Shown: positions 8,066 to 15,574, numbered from the stretch's first letter. The stretch is DNA of 16,998 bases from an uncultured Paracoccaceae bacterium (GCA_937927675.1 CALBSG010000137.1:1-16998); one strand, 5' to 3'. The notes: a model not told the origin generated them from the letters alone. Program-made: numbers and translations.

Positions 8066-9545
8066 CTTGGCCTAAATACTCTCGGGGTCCGGGGCGAATA
8101 GACCCGGCGGCTCCGCTTGCGCGACGTGTGGCGGTTGCCTCTAACGGGAAGACCTTGGCAGGATTCAAAAGCCATTTCGGGTCAAAGACGTCTTTGACCT
8201 GCATCATTTCCTCCAGATCCTGAGGCGTAAATTGCACGCCCATCAGATCGCGCTTTTCGATCCCCACCCCATGTTCGCCCGTCAGGCAGCCGCCGACCTC
8301 GACACAGAGCTTCAGGATCTCGGCCCCAAAAGCCTCGCAGCGTGCCAGATCACCGGGGGTATTGGCGTTGTACAGGATCAAGGGGTGCATGTTGCCATCC
8401 CCTGCATGAAACACATTGCCAACGGCCAAGCCAAACTCAGCGCTCATTTCCCCAATGCGGCGCAGGACGTAAGGCAGCGCCGACACCGGGATCGTGCCAT
8501 CAAGGCACATGTAATCGTTGATCTGTCCCATGGCCCCAAAGGCCGACTTGCGCCCGAGCCAGATGCGCCGGGCCTGATCCTCGTCCGCCGCCTCGCGAAA
8601 TTCCAAGGGTTGGTGAGACAGCGCAATCGCCTTGATCCGCTCTAGTTGTTCGGCGATCTCCGCCTCAGACCCCTCGACCTCGATGATAAGCAACGCCTCG
8701 CAATCGGGGTAACCCGCTTGGGCAAAGGCCTCGCAGGCGCGGATGCAGGGGCGATCCATGAACTCGATTGCAACGGGCAGGATGCCGGCCTTGATGATGT
8801 CAGAAACGCAGGCGCCTGCGACCTCGTTTGATCCAAAGGCCACCAGCACCGGGCGAGCGCCTTCGGGTTTTGGCAAGATGCGCAAGGTGGCCTCGGTTAC
8901 CACGCCCAACTGTCCCTCTGACCCACAGATGACGCCCAAGAGGTCAAGCTCCCCTGCCTCCATCCATGGGCCGCCGATCTCGATCACGGTGCCGTCCATT
9001 TGCACCAGTCGCACACCAAGAAGATTGTTCGTCGTCACCCCGTATTTCAGGCAATGCGCCCCGCCGGAATTCATCGCGATATTGCCGGCAATCGCGCAGG
9101 CAAGCTGGCTGGAGGGGTCGGGGGCGTAGAAAAAGCCCTCCTCCTCAACGGCCGCTGTGACTGCCAGATTGGTGCGGCCCGCCTCGACGCGGATGAAGCG
9201 GTTCTCGTAATCGACCTCAAGCACGCGGTTCATCCGGCTGACGCCCAGCACCACGCAATCCGCCGTCGGCAGCGCGCCGCCCGCCAAAGAGGTGCCCGAT
9301 CCGCGCGGCACCACCGGCACGCCCATCTGGTGACAGACCTTTAATGCCGCAGAAACCTCATCCGTCGTGCGGGGCAGAATTACAACCAAGGGTTGACAGG
9401 CGTAAGCCGACAGCGCGTCACATTCGTAGGCGCGGGTTTCTTCGGGCGCGTCGATAACCACATCGGCCGGCAACACTTGGCGCAAAGCCGTCACAAGCGC
9501 TGGCTTTTGGCTGATGATAAGCTGGTTCGGGTCTGGCATGTCCAT
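8034..9545 (-). CDS. glcD: Glycolate oxidase subunit GlcD (FAD-linked oxidase)
   Basis: GlcD is the main catalytic flavoprotein of glycolate oxidase and may also take D-lactate. In the 503-residue protein the FAD-binding loop PRGSGTSLAGG is at 80-90, SGGAHCLKYGVTTNN at 160-174, the C-terminal-domain motif HAGDGNMHP at 380-388 and GEHGVGIEKRDLM at 423-435. The recognisable family sequence ends at NPAKVFPL (461-468); about 35 further residues, low in complexity, are encoded by the segment overlapping the start of glcE. The ATG at 9545 has GGAG six to seven bases upstream; a second ATG is two codons further in. It is first in glcDEF and diverges from the DUF599 gene. No glcC-type regulator gene lies nearby. 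Confidence 0.96.
   Translation of the reverse strand: MDMPDPNQLIISQKPALVTALRQVLPADVVIDAPEETRAYECDALSAYACQPLVVILPRTTDEVSAALKVCHQMGVPVVPRGSGTSLAGGALPTADCVVLGVSRMNRVLEVDYENRFIRVEAGRTNLAVTAAVEEEGFFYAPDPSSQLACAIAGNIAMNSGGAHCLKYGVTTNNLLGVRLVQMDGTVIEIGGPWMEAGELDLLGVICGSEGQLGVVTEATLRILPKPEGARPVLVAFGSNEVAGACVSDIIKAGILPVAIEFMDRPCIRACEAFAQAGYPDCEALLIIEVEGSEAEIAEQLERIKAIALSHQPLEFREAADEDQARRIWLGRKSAFGAMGQINDYMCLDGTIPVSALPYVLRRIGEMSAEFGLAVGNVFHAGDGNMHPLILYNANTPGDLARCEAFGAEILKLCVEVGGCLTGEHGVGIEKRDLMGVQFTPQDLEEMMQVKDVFDPKWLLNPAKVFPLEATATRRASGAAGSIRPGPREYLGQDESSSDAPHQ
8060..8085 (-). repeat. GAGTATTT-GGCCAAGATGAAA element at glcD/glcE junction
   Basis: On the minus strand a CGAGAGTATTTA half is followed by GGCCAAGATGAAA. 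The ATG inside is the chosen glcE start, and the same bases encode the GlcD tail residues REYLGQDE. Shorter copies of the second half occur at 13502-13514 (at the start of the two-domain cupin) and, with one change, at 4394-4406 (before recF); the complementary CTTCATCTTGGCC is at 9669-9681. From memory, such sequences recur at gene boundaries in Rhodobacterales genomes; I cannot count them here. Confidence 0.45.
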
Positions 9546-9568
9546 GGCAGGCTCCGCAATTGCGCCGT

Positions 9569-9589
9569 TTGGTCAAGAAATATAACCAA
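9569..9589. promoter_or_regulatory. Inverted repeat TTGGT-N11-ACCAA upstream of glcD, possible operator
   Basis: A perfect five-base inverted repeat lies 23-45 bases before the glcD ATG. A candidate minus-strand -10 (TATATT, 9579-9584), with CTTGTG about 16 bases upstream of it, sits within the spacer, so a protein bound here would affect glcD transcription. Half-sites of the TTGGT/ACCAA type are used by GntR/FadR-family regulators, the family of GlcC, although their usual spacer is only 2-3 bases. The match is short and could be chance. Confidence 0.3.
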
Positions 9590-9621
9590 TTTTGCGACTT
9601 CACAAGCGCGCGGGCTTGGGC

Positions 9622-9650
9622 TTGCCCTAAGACCCCCACCCGTTTTACCT
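9622..9650 (+). promoter_or_regulatory. Candidate promoter of the DUF599 gene
   Basis: TTGCCC (9622-9627) and TTACCT (9645-9650) are 17 bases apart. Transcription would begin about 7 bases after the -10 box, which is at the ATG (9657) itself. That would fit a leaderless mRNA and the absence of a good ribosome-binding site. Both boxes are weak matches. Confidence 0.3.
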
Positions 9651-9656
9651 TGTGGT

Positions 9657-10349
9657 ATGGACATGGACCTTCATCTTGGCCCCTTCGGGCTTTCTGACCT
9701 GCTGGCTTTGGGCTTCGCCTTGGGGTTGTGGCTGGGTATCGGCCTGTTGGTCGAAAATCCGCCCGCATGGCGTGTGTCGGTGTCAAAGCTGATGGAGCGT
9801 TACCGCCATGATTGGATGGTAGAGTTCGTCACCCGGCAGCCCCGGATCTTCGACGCGACCATGATCGATAACCTGCGGCAGAGTGTGGCCTTCTTTGTCA
9901 GTGCCTCGATGATCGCCATCGGTGGTGGCATTGCGATGATCGGCAATCCAGCGATGCTGCTGGCGATTGCCCGCGATCTGACCTTGCCGACAGAGATGGC
10001 AGGTCTGCAGTTGCGGGTGGCGTTGGTGGTGGCCTTTTTGGCCAATGCCTTGCTGAAATTCATCTGGGCGCATCGACTTTTTGGCTATTGTGCCATCTTG
10101 ATGGCTGCCGTGCCCAATGATCCCGCCCACCCCGAGGCCCGCCACCGGGCCGCGCAGGCGGCCGATATCAATATCACGGCGGCGAAAAGCTTTAACCGCG
10201 GGTTGCGGTCGATCTATTTTGCGCTGGGGGCGCTGGGTTGGTTGGCGGGTCCCCTTGGGTTAACCGTGGGGACCGTGGTGATTTCCCTGACGCTGCTCCG
10301 CCGCGACTTTGCGTCGACCTCGCGGCAGGTGATGTTGCGGCGCATGTGA
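9657..10349 (+). CDS. DUF599 family membrane protein
   Basis: A 230-residue predicted inner-membrane protein of the DUF599 family, whose function is unknown. It has a hydrophobic segment at about 12-31, a basic loop with RYRHDWM and FVTRQPRIFDATMIDNLRQSVAFF (57-80) that typifies the family, and further hydrophobic stretches at about 77-95, 117-150 and 184-212. The last part, after KSFNRGLRSIYFALGALGW, ends with a short basic tail. The frame is open further upstream to 9393, but that part is antisense to glcD; ATG 9657 begins the recognisable family sequence. No convincing ribosome-binding site precedes it. It is the only plus-strand gene, diverging from glcD and ending 6 bases from the fadJ stop. 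Confidence 0.88.
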   Translation: MDMDLHLGPFGLSDLLALGFALGLWLGIGLLVENPPAWRVSVSKLMERYRHDWMVEFVTRQPRIFDATMIDNLRQSVAFFVSASMIAIGGGIAMIGNPAMLLAIARDLTLPTEMAGLQLRVALVVAFLANALLKFIWAHRLFGYCAILMAAVPNDPAHPEARHRAAQAADINITAAKSFNRGLRSIYFALGALGWLAGPLGLTVGTVVISLTLLRRDFASTSRQVMLRRM

Positions 10350-10355
10350 TTCTGC

Positions 10356-12539
10356 TCAGGCGGCTTTGGCGCCCGGTTGCGGATAAAAGCTTGTGCCTTT
10401 GGCTGCCATCTCGCGCAAAAGCTTGGGCGTGGCAAAGCGGGCGCCAAAGGCTTGCGTCAAACGCTCGCAAATCTCCACCGCTTTTGCGGCCCCGATGATG
10501 TCAAGCCAGCCAAACGGTCCGCCCGACCACGGCGCAAAGCCCCAGCCAAGGATGGCACCGACATCGCCTTCGCGGATGTCGGTCAGCACGCCTTCCTCCA
10601 GCGCGCGCACCGCCTCTAGCACCTGTGCCATCAGCAGCCGATGCTGCACGGTTGCCAGATCAGGTTGCGTTTCAGCCACGGGATGGCGCCCGGCAAGCCC
10701 ATCCCACAACCCTTGGCGTTTGCCTGCTGCGTCATAGGCGTAAAACCCGGCATTGGCTTTTTTACCCAAGCGCCCCTGATCCGCCATCCAGAATAGAACC
10801 TCGTCCACGGCACCGTCGGGATAGGCCTCTCCCAGCGCGGCGCGGGTGGCCTTGGCGATCTTCACCCCCAGATCAATCGAGGTTTCATCGACGAGTTGCA
10901 GCGGCCCCAAAGGCATGCCCACAAGTTTCGCCGCATTTTCCACCAGTGCTGGTTCCACCCCTTCGGCGACCATGCGGATGCCCTCGTTGATGTAAGGTAT
11001 GATGCAGCGGTTGGCGTAAAAGAAGCGCGCATCATTGACCACGATGGGCGTCTTGCGAATTTGGCGGACGTAATCCAGCGCCTTTGCCACAGCAATATCA
11101 CCCGTTGCCCGGCCACGGATGATTTCAACCAGCATCATCTTGTCCACGGGGCTAAAGAAATGGATGCCAATGAACTGTTCGGCCCGTTTCGACGCTTTGG
11201 CCAAGGACGAAATAGGCAGGGTTGAGGTGTTGGTGGCAAAAATGCAGTCCGCGCCAACCGCGGCCTCGACCTTGCGGGTGACCTCGGCCTTGATGGCGGG
11301 GTCTTCGAACACCGCCTCGACGATCAGATCACAGCCCGCGAGCGCGGCATAATCTGTGGTGGCCAGAATGCGGCCCAACACCTCTGCCTTCTGGTCTGCC
11401 GTTACCTTTTTGCGTGCGATGCCCTTGTCCAACAGGTCTTCCGAATGGGCCTTGCCCCGGTCGGCCGCCTCTTGGGTGGCGTCGATCAGCACAACGTCGA
11501 TCCCAGCATTGGCCGAGACATAGGCAATACCCGCCCCCATCATGCCCGCGCCAATGACGCCGATCTTCTTTACGGTCTGGCTGGCCACCTTCGGCCGGTT
11601 CGCACCCTTTTCCAGTGCTTCTTTGTTGATGAAAAGGCTGCGGATCATCGAGGTTGATGAAGGGTTCATCAACAGCGTGGTGAAATGGCGCGCCTCGATC
11701 CGGATCGCGGTGTCAAACGGCACCAACGCGCCTTCATACGCCGCCCCCAGCAGTTCTTTGGCCGCCGGATAGACCCCCATCGTCTTGCCGCCCACCATCG
11801 CGTTGGCCCCAACAAAGGTCATGAAGCCCACCGGATGATAGGGGGTGCCGCCGGGCATCTTATAACCTTTGTCATCCCAGGGTTTCACAAGGTCGGTGTC
11901 CTTGGCCGACAGCACCCATTCCTTGGCGCGTGAAAGCAGGTCTTCTGGTGCGACGACCTCATCAATCAGCCCCGCGGCCTTGGCGCTCTTGGGATCGGAA
12001 AGCTTGCCCTCCAACAAGAAAGGCGCAGCCATCATCACCCCAAGTTTGCGTACCAGACGCGTGGTACCGCCACCGCCGGGGAAAATGCCGACCAGAATCT
12101 CTGGCAGGCCGATCTTGGCCTTTGGGTTGTCGGCGGCAATGATGCGGTGGCAGGCAAGTGGCAGTTCCAACCCGATGCCCAGCGCTGTGCCGGGCAGGGC
12201 GGCCACAATCGGCTTGCCGCCCTTTTTGGTCTTCGCATCCATCCCCGCCAGTTCGATCTTGCGCAGCACCTGATGCATGCCCATCACGCCGTCAAAGATA
12301 CCTTGCGCCCCCCCGGCCCGCATCGCGGCGATGACATTCAAATCCATCCCCCCGGCGAAATCCTTTTTGCCGCTGGTGATGATGATCCCCTTCGCGGCGG
12401 GGTCGGCCAACGCCTGATCCACCTTGGCCGACAGGTCCATGAAGGACGCGGTCGACATCACATTCATCGACTTGTGGGTGACATCCCAAGTCAGGGTGAC
12501 GACGCCGTCGGCGTCCATCGCATAGGTGAAATCGGTCAT
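10356..12539 (-). CDS. fadJ: FadJ/FadB-type enoyl-CoA hydratase/3-hydroxyacyl-CoA dehydrogenase
   Basis: A 727-residue multifunctional beta-oxidation enzyme that hydrates trans-2-enoyl-CoA and oxidises the 3-hydroxyacyl-CoA with NAD+. The crotonase domain (about 1-200) has the oxyanion-loop sequence DFAGGMDL (60-67) and the two expected acid residues, E125 in GLELPLA and E147 in IGLPEILVGIFPGGGGT. The NAD-binding domain starts at KKIGVIGAGMMGAGIAY (324-340). The dehydrogenase catalytic set is visible: S439, H460 in GIHFFSP, E472 and N510. C-terminal dehydrogenase domains follow (about 505-710). The ATG overlaps the upstream cupin stop (ATGA). It is the last gene after thiolase, orphan and cupins; its usual partner is the thiolase of the same operon. 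FadJ versus FadB is not settled by sequence alone. Confidence 0.95.
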   Translation of the reverse strand: MTDFTYAMDADGVVTLTWDVTHKSMNVMSTASFMDLSAKVDQALADPAAKGIIITSGKKDFAGGMDLNVIAAMRAGGAQGIFDGVMGMHQVLRKIELAGMDAKTKKGGKPIVAALPGTALGIGLELPLACHRIIAADNPKAKIGLPEILVGIFPGGGGTTRLVRKLGVMMAAPFLLEGKLSDPKSAKAAGLIDEVVAPEDLLSRAKEWVLSAKDTDLVKPWDDKGYKMPGGTPYHPVGFMTFVGANAMVGGKTMGVYPAAKELLGAAYEGALVPFDTAIRIEARHFTTLLMNPSSTSMIRSLFINKEALEKGANRPKVASQTVKKIGVIGAGMMGAGIAYVSANAGIDVVLIDATQEAADRGKAHSEDLLDKGIARKKVTADQKAEVLGRILATTDYAALAGCDLIVEAVFEDPAIKAEVTRKVEAAVGADCIFATNTSTLPISSLAKASKRAEQFIGIHFFSPVDKMMLVEIIRGRATGDIAVAKALDYVRQIRKTPIVVNDARFFYANRCIIPYINEGIRMVAEGVEPALVENAAKLVGMPLGPLQLVDETSIDLGVKIAKATRAALGEAYPDGAVDEVLFWMADQGRLGKKANAGFYAYDAAGKRQGLWDGLAGRHPVAETQPDLATVQHRLLMAQVLEAVRALEEGVLTDIREGDVGAILGWGFAPWSGGPFGWLDIIGAAKAVEICERLTQAFGARFATPKLLREMAAKGTSFYPQPGAKAA

Positions 12540-13507
12540 GGGGTTTCTCCAGTGGTGCGGGGACTGCCATCGGCATGGGTGTAGCGCCGAAGCGGGCCGT
12601 CTTTATGAGTGATCAGATCGTGATCCGGGTAATGGATGATGTCGGCCTGCCGTCGGGTGCCAATCACCAGATATCGGGCAGGCAGCATGCTGCGGTTTTC
12701 CAGACTGTGGCCAACCGGATGCCCCGCAGGCCAAGCCGCGCAATCGCCGGGGGTCAGCGGTGTTTCCGTGTCTTCGATCAGCACGAGATGGCCTGACAGC
12801 AAATAGACAAATTCATCTTCTGCCTCATGCCAGTGCCGGAACGATGATCGCGCGCCGGGCGGCAATTCTTCGACATGCGCACCGAATTGAGACAACCCGC
12901 CGGGATCACCCAACAGCCGATAGCGATAATCCCCAAGCCCACCGCCCAGCACGGGATGGATATAGGCGCTGGCTGTTTGCCAAGCAGAAATCTCGTCGCG
13001 CAAAATGCCGGGCGGGTTTGGCCCCGCAAAGGGCTTGCCCCAGTTCTGCGGCAGGTTCCGCAATTCCTCGGGCAGGTCGCCTTGGCGCAGGATTTGGCCA
13101 TCGGCCGCGACGACCTGCCATGTGGTCGCGCCATTAATCTGTCGATGGCCCTCGTCGGGATAATGGCAGATGTCCCCTGCAACCCGGCTGCCAACAATCA
13201 CATAGTCACACGGCTCTGTGCCCCTGTTGGTCAGGTGATGGCCATTCGCCACCCCGTAGGGCCACGCCACAGCATCGCCGGGGCGCAGGTCTTGCATCCC
13301 GGCGTCGTCGCGCAGGGTCAGCGTGCCACGAAGCACATAGATCATCTCGTCTTCGGCCTCATGCCAATGCCGGAACGAGGAAAATGCCCCCGGATCCAAC
13401 CGGTCGACATAGGCGCCGAATTGCCGCAGCCCACCCGCAACCGACAGATGCTGGGTGTGCAGCCCCTTGGCCCCCGAAACCGGTACGTGGGAGGGGTCAA
13501 TTTTCAT
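12536..13507 (-). CDS. Two-domain cupin protein
   Basis: A 323-residue protein with two cupin domains and no recognised substrate. In the first, the metal-binding motif is FRHWHEAEDE with H47, H49 and E54; in the second the same motif is at H225, H227 and E232. Residues 43-54 and 221-232 are identical, showing internal duplication, and each domain then has a PGD...AW...GH...N second motif and a VIG...HYPD strand. The frame is open to ATG 13522, but ATG 13507 overlaps the upstream cupin stop as ATGA and its MKIDPSHVPV start matches the MPKIDLAKVPV start of that upstream cupin, so 13507 is preferred. Such cupins may bind metal and a small acid or sugar; a catalytic, storage or sensing role cannot be chosen from sequence. 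Confidence 0.88.
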   Translation of the reverse strand: MKIDPSHVPVSGAKGLHTQHLSVAGGLRQFGAYVDRLDPGAFSSFRHWHEAEDEMIYVLRGTLTLRDDAGMQDLRPGDAVAWPYGVANGHHLTNRGTEPCDYVIVGSRVAGDICHYPDEGHRQINGATTWQVVAADGQILRQGDLPEELRNLPQNWGKPFAGPNPPGILRDEISAWQTASAYIHPVLGGGLGDYRYRLLGDPGGLSQFGAHVEELPPGARSSFRHWHEAEDEFVYLLSGHLVLIEDTETPLTPGDCAAWPAGHPVGHSLENRSMLPARYLVIGTRRQADIIHYPDHDLITHKDGPLRRYTHADGSPRTTGETP

Positions 13508-13860
13508 CTTGGCCCGGTCCAATCTGTGTCATCACGATAGGTGAAGCGCGGCTTACCACCGTTCATGTGGATCTTCATGTCCACATCGGAATAGCTGGCC
13601 ACCTCATCCGCAATCTTGGAGCCGATCACCAAAAATCGCGCGGGCTGATCTGAGCGATTGACGAAATGGTGACCATTCGCGACCCCGGCTTTCCACGCGG
13701 CGCAATCGCCGGGGCGCATGGGCGTTTCACCGTCGTTTTCGATCAGAAACAACTCGCCTTCCAGAACGATGGCGAATTCATCCTCTTTCAAGTGCCAATG
13801 CCGCAGACTGGCCAGCGCCCCCGGCTCCAACGTCACCAGATTGACGCCGAATTGCGTCAA
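12551..13860 (-). repeat. Three homologous cupin units in tandem
   Basis: One unit lies in the single-domain gene (about 13550-13860) and two in the two-domain gene (about 13140-13430 and 12590-12900). At the DNA level the metal-site stretch is very close between the last two (both contain CATTGGCATGAGGC-like or CACTGGCATGAGGC sequence on the minus strand). The pattern implies two successive duplications, with the two halves of the fused gene the more recent pair around the metal motif. Confidence 0.75.
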
Positions 13861-13974
13861 GCCACCCGCGTCGCCCAGCCGCAGCGATGACCGCCCTGCC
13901 ATCATCTCGGCATAGGGGGACGGGTAGACTGATCCGGTCTTCACAGGCACCTTCGCAAGATCAATTTTCGGCAT
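13504..13974 (-). CDS. Single-domain cupin protein
   Basis: A 156-residue protein with one cupin domain. The first cupin motif is LRHWHLKEDEF with H59, H61, E66 and G73 at canonical spacing; the second contains PGDCAAWKAGVANGHH with H102 and N106. It is clearly homologous to both halves of the next gene: GGL-QFG, PGA, RHWH--EDE, PGD--AW, VIGS and the Y-D-D strand recur. The start ATG 13974 is 8 bases after the orphan stop, and the stop overlaps the two-domain cupin start (ATGA). All metal ligands are intact, so it should fold and bind a metal ion. The function is unknown; co-translation suggests that it works together with the two-domain cupin. Confidence 0.88.
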   Translation of the reverse strand: MPKIDLAKVPVKTGSVYPSPYAEMMAGRSSLRLGDAGGLTQFGVNLVTLEPGALASLRHWHLKEDEFAIVLEGELFLIENDGETPMRPGDCAAWKAGVANGHHFVNRSDQPARFLVIGSKIADEVASYSDVDMKIHMNGGKPRFTYRDDTDWTGPR

Positions 13975-13982
13975 GGCCGCTC

Positions 13983-14276
13983 CTAGTGTTTCAAAAAATC
14001 TTGACGCGGGCCTGTACCGCCAAGCGTCCAGTCGAAATGTGGCGTAAGACTACAGGCTTCACGGAAAATGTTGGTCACGCCATGCCGTTTCTGCACCGAA
14101 TGATAGAGCAGGAAATCACGGCGCAGCGCGGTTTCGTCCGAAAGAATATAGGGGCTTTCCCCCATTGGAACGATGGTCAGCGGCAGGTCAATCACCTCGC
14201 AGTAAAGGTCAAAATCCCCCGCAACCAAGGCTGTTGTTAGCCGGTCGCCGATACCCGAAAAGCCACTGACAGGCAT
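13983..14276 (-). CDS. 97-residue protein of unknown function, possibly short NTF2/SnoaL-like
   Basis: I do not firmly recognise this small protein. It begins MPVSGFSGIGDRLTTALVAGDFDLYCEVIDLPLTIVP-like sequence: a helix, then 'ALVAGDFDLYCEVIDLPL', which resembles the first helix and strand of NTF2/SnoaL-like alpha+beta barrels, followed by a second helix with ETALRRDFLLYHSVQKR. Those domains usually have 110-140 residues, and the expected last two strands are missing, so it may be a shortened member. The ATG is 3 bases after the thiolase stop, and the cupin gene begins 8 bases after its own stop, which makes expression in the operon likely. Base composition and codon use look like the neighbours. 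It could be a small accessory to the beta-oxidation enzymes. Confidence 0.75.
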   Translation of the reverse strand: MPVSGFSGIGDRLTTALVAGDFDLYCEVIDLPLTIVPMGESPYILSDETALRRDFLLYHSVQKRHGVTNIFREACSLTPHFDWTLGGTGPRQDFLKH

Positions 14277-14279
14277 GTT

Positions 14280-15491
14280 TCAGACCCTTTCGATGATGGT
14301 CGCCGCCCCCATGCCGCTGGCGATGCACAGCGTCGCCAAGCCGGTGGATTTGCCCGTGCGCTCCAATTCGTCCAACAGGGTGCCGATGATGATGGCCCCC
14401 GTCGCGCCCAAAGGATGGCCCATGGCAATTGCCCCGCCGTTCACGTTGACGCGGGCCGGGTCGACGCCAAAGGCCTGCTGAAAGCGCAAGACGACCGAGG
14501 CGAAAGCCTCATTCACTTCAAACAGATCAATGTCGCCAATCACCATGCCGCTGTCGCGCAAGATTTTTTCAGTTACAGGAACCGGCCCTGTCAGCATGAT
14601 TGTCGGATCGGTGCCGATCTTTGCCGTGGCCCGTATCCTCGCGCGGGGTTTCAACCCTTGGGCACGGCCAAATTCGGCATTGCCGATCAGCAGCGCCGCC
14701 GCACCGTCGACAATGCCAGACGAGTTTCCGGCATGGTGGATATGCTCGACCCGCTCCAGATGCGGGTATTTCATCAAGGCGATCTTGTCGAAGCCCGGCA
14801 TCACCTCGCCCATATCTTTGAACGCGGGTTTCAAGGCCGCCAAGGTGGTCATGTCGGTGCTGGGGCGCATATACTCGTCATGCGCCAGAATGGTCAGCCC
14901 GTTGCGATCGGTGACAGGCACGATGGAGCGGGCAAAGCGGTTTTCGACCCAAGCCAGTGCGGCGCGGCGCTGGCTTTCCACCGCCAAGGCATCGGCCATG
15001 TCACGGGTAAAGCCGTATTCGGTGGCAATGATATCGGCCGAAATCCCCTGCGGTACGAAGTAGGTCTTCATGGCAAGGCTTGGGTCAACTGCAATCGCGG
15101 CGCCATCGCTGCCCATGGCAACGCGCCCCATCATTTCAACGCCACCCGCGATATAGGCCTGACCCGCCCCGCCCTTTACCTGATTGGCCGCCAGATTTAC
15201 CGCCTCCATTCCGCTGGCGCAGAACCGGTTGATGGCAAGGCCGGGGATTGATTGATCAAGATCCGACAAGAGAACCGCAGACCGAGCAAGACAGCCGCCC
15301 TGTTCGCCCACTTGGGTCACATTGCCCCAAATCACATCTTCAACCGCATGGCCATCAAGCCCGTTACGGGCTTTCACCGCGTTCAGGACACCTGCCGACA
15401 AGGCGACCGAGGACACTTCATGCAGCGCCCCGTCCGGGCGGCCCTTGCCGCGCGGGGTGCGAACGGCGTCGTAGATATAAGCGTCGGTCAT
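14280..15491 (-). CDS. Thiolase (acetyl-CoA C-acyltransferase/acetyltransferase family)
   Basis: A 403-residue thiolase that cleaves 3-ketoacyl-CoA to acetyl-CoA and shortened acyl-CoA, or condenses two acetyl-CoA. The nucleophile is C91 in INRFCASGMEAV; N327 in EVNEAF, H359 in NGGAIAMGHPLGATGA and the acid/base C389 in LCIASGMGAA complete the active site. The frame is open upstream to ATG 15647, but family sequence begins at ATG 15491 (MTDAYIYDAVRTPRG), which has GGAG eight bases before it; the extra 52 residues are not thiolase-like. It is the first gene of the thiolase-orphan-cupin-cupin-fadJ run. With FadJ it probably forms the trifunctional beta-oxidation complex. FadA-, FadI- and PhaA-type assignments cannot be told apart securely here. 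Confidence 0.94.
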   Translation of the reverse strand: MTDAYIYDAVRTPRGKGRPDGALHEVSSVALSAGVLNAVKARNGLDGHAVEDVIWGNVTQVGEQGGCLARSAVLLSDLDQSIPGLAINRFCASGMEAVNLAANQVKGGAGQAYIAGGVEMMGRVAMGSDGAAIAVDPSLAMKTYFVPQGISADIIATEYGFTRDMADALAVESQRRAALAWVENRFARSIVPVTDRNGLTILAHDEYMRPSTDMTTLAALKPAFKDMGEVMPGFDKIALMKYPHLERVEHIHHAGNSSGIVDGAAALLIGNAEFGRAQGLKPRARIRATAKIGTDPTIMLTGPVPVTEKILRDSGMVIGDIDLFEVNEAFASVVLRFQQAFGVDPARVNVNGGAIAMGHPLGATGAIIIGTLLDELERTGKSTGLATLCIASGMGAATIIERV

Positions 15492-15574
15492 CAAGGTTAC
15501 TCCAAGCTCGGGTCGGGGGCACAAGTGGGTCCATGTGCGGCGAGTCTTTCGTGCCATGATCGGCCTTGGCCGAC

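Noticed and set aside
9393..9656. Longer N-terminus of the DUF599 gene
   Set aside because: It is antisense to the start of glcD and lacks family similarity; the DUF599 sequence begins at 9657.
13508..13522. ATG 13522 as start of the two-domain cupin
   Set aside because: ATG 13507 gives an ATGA overlap with the upstream cupin and an N-terminus homologous to that of its neighbour.
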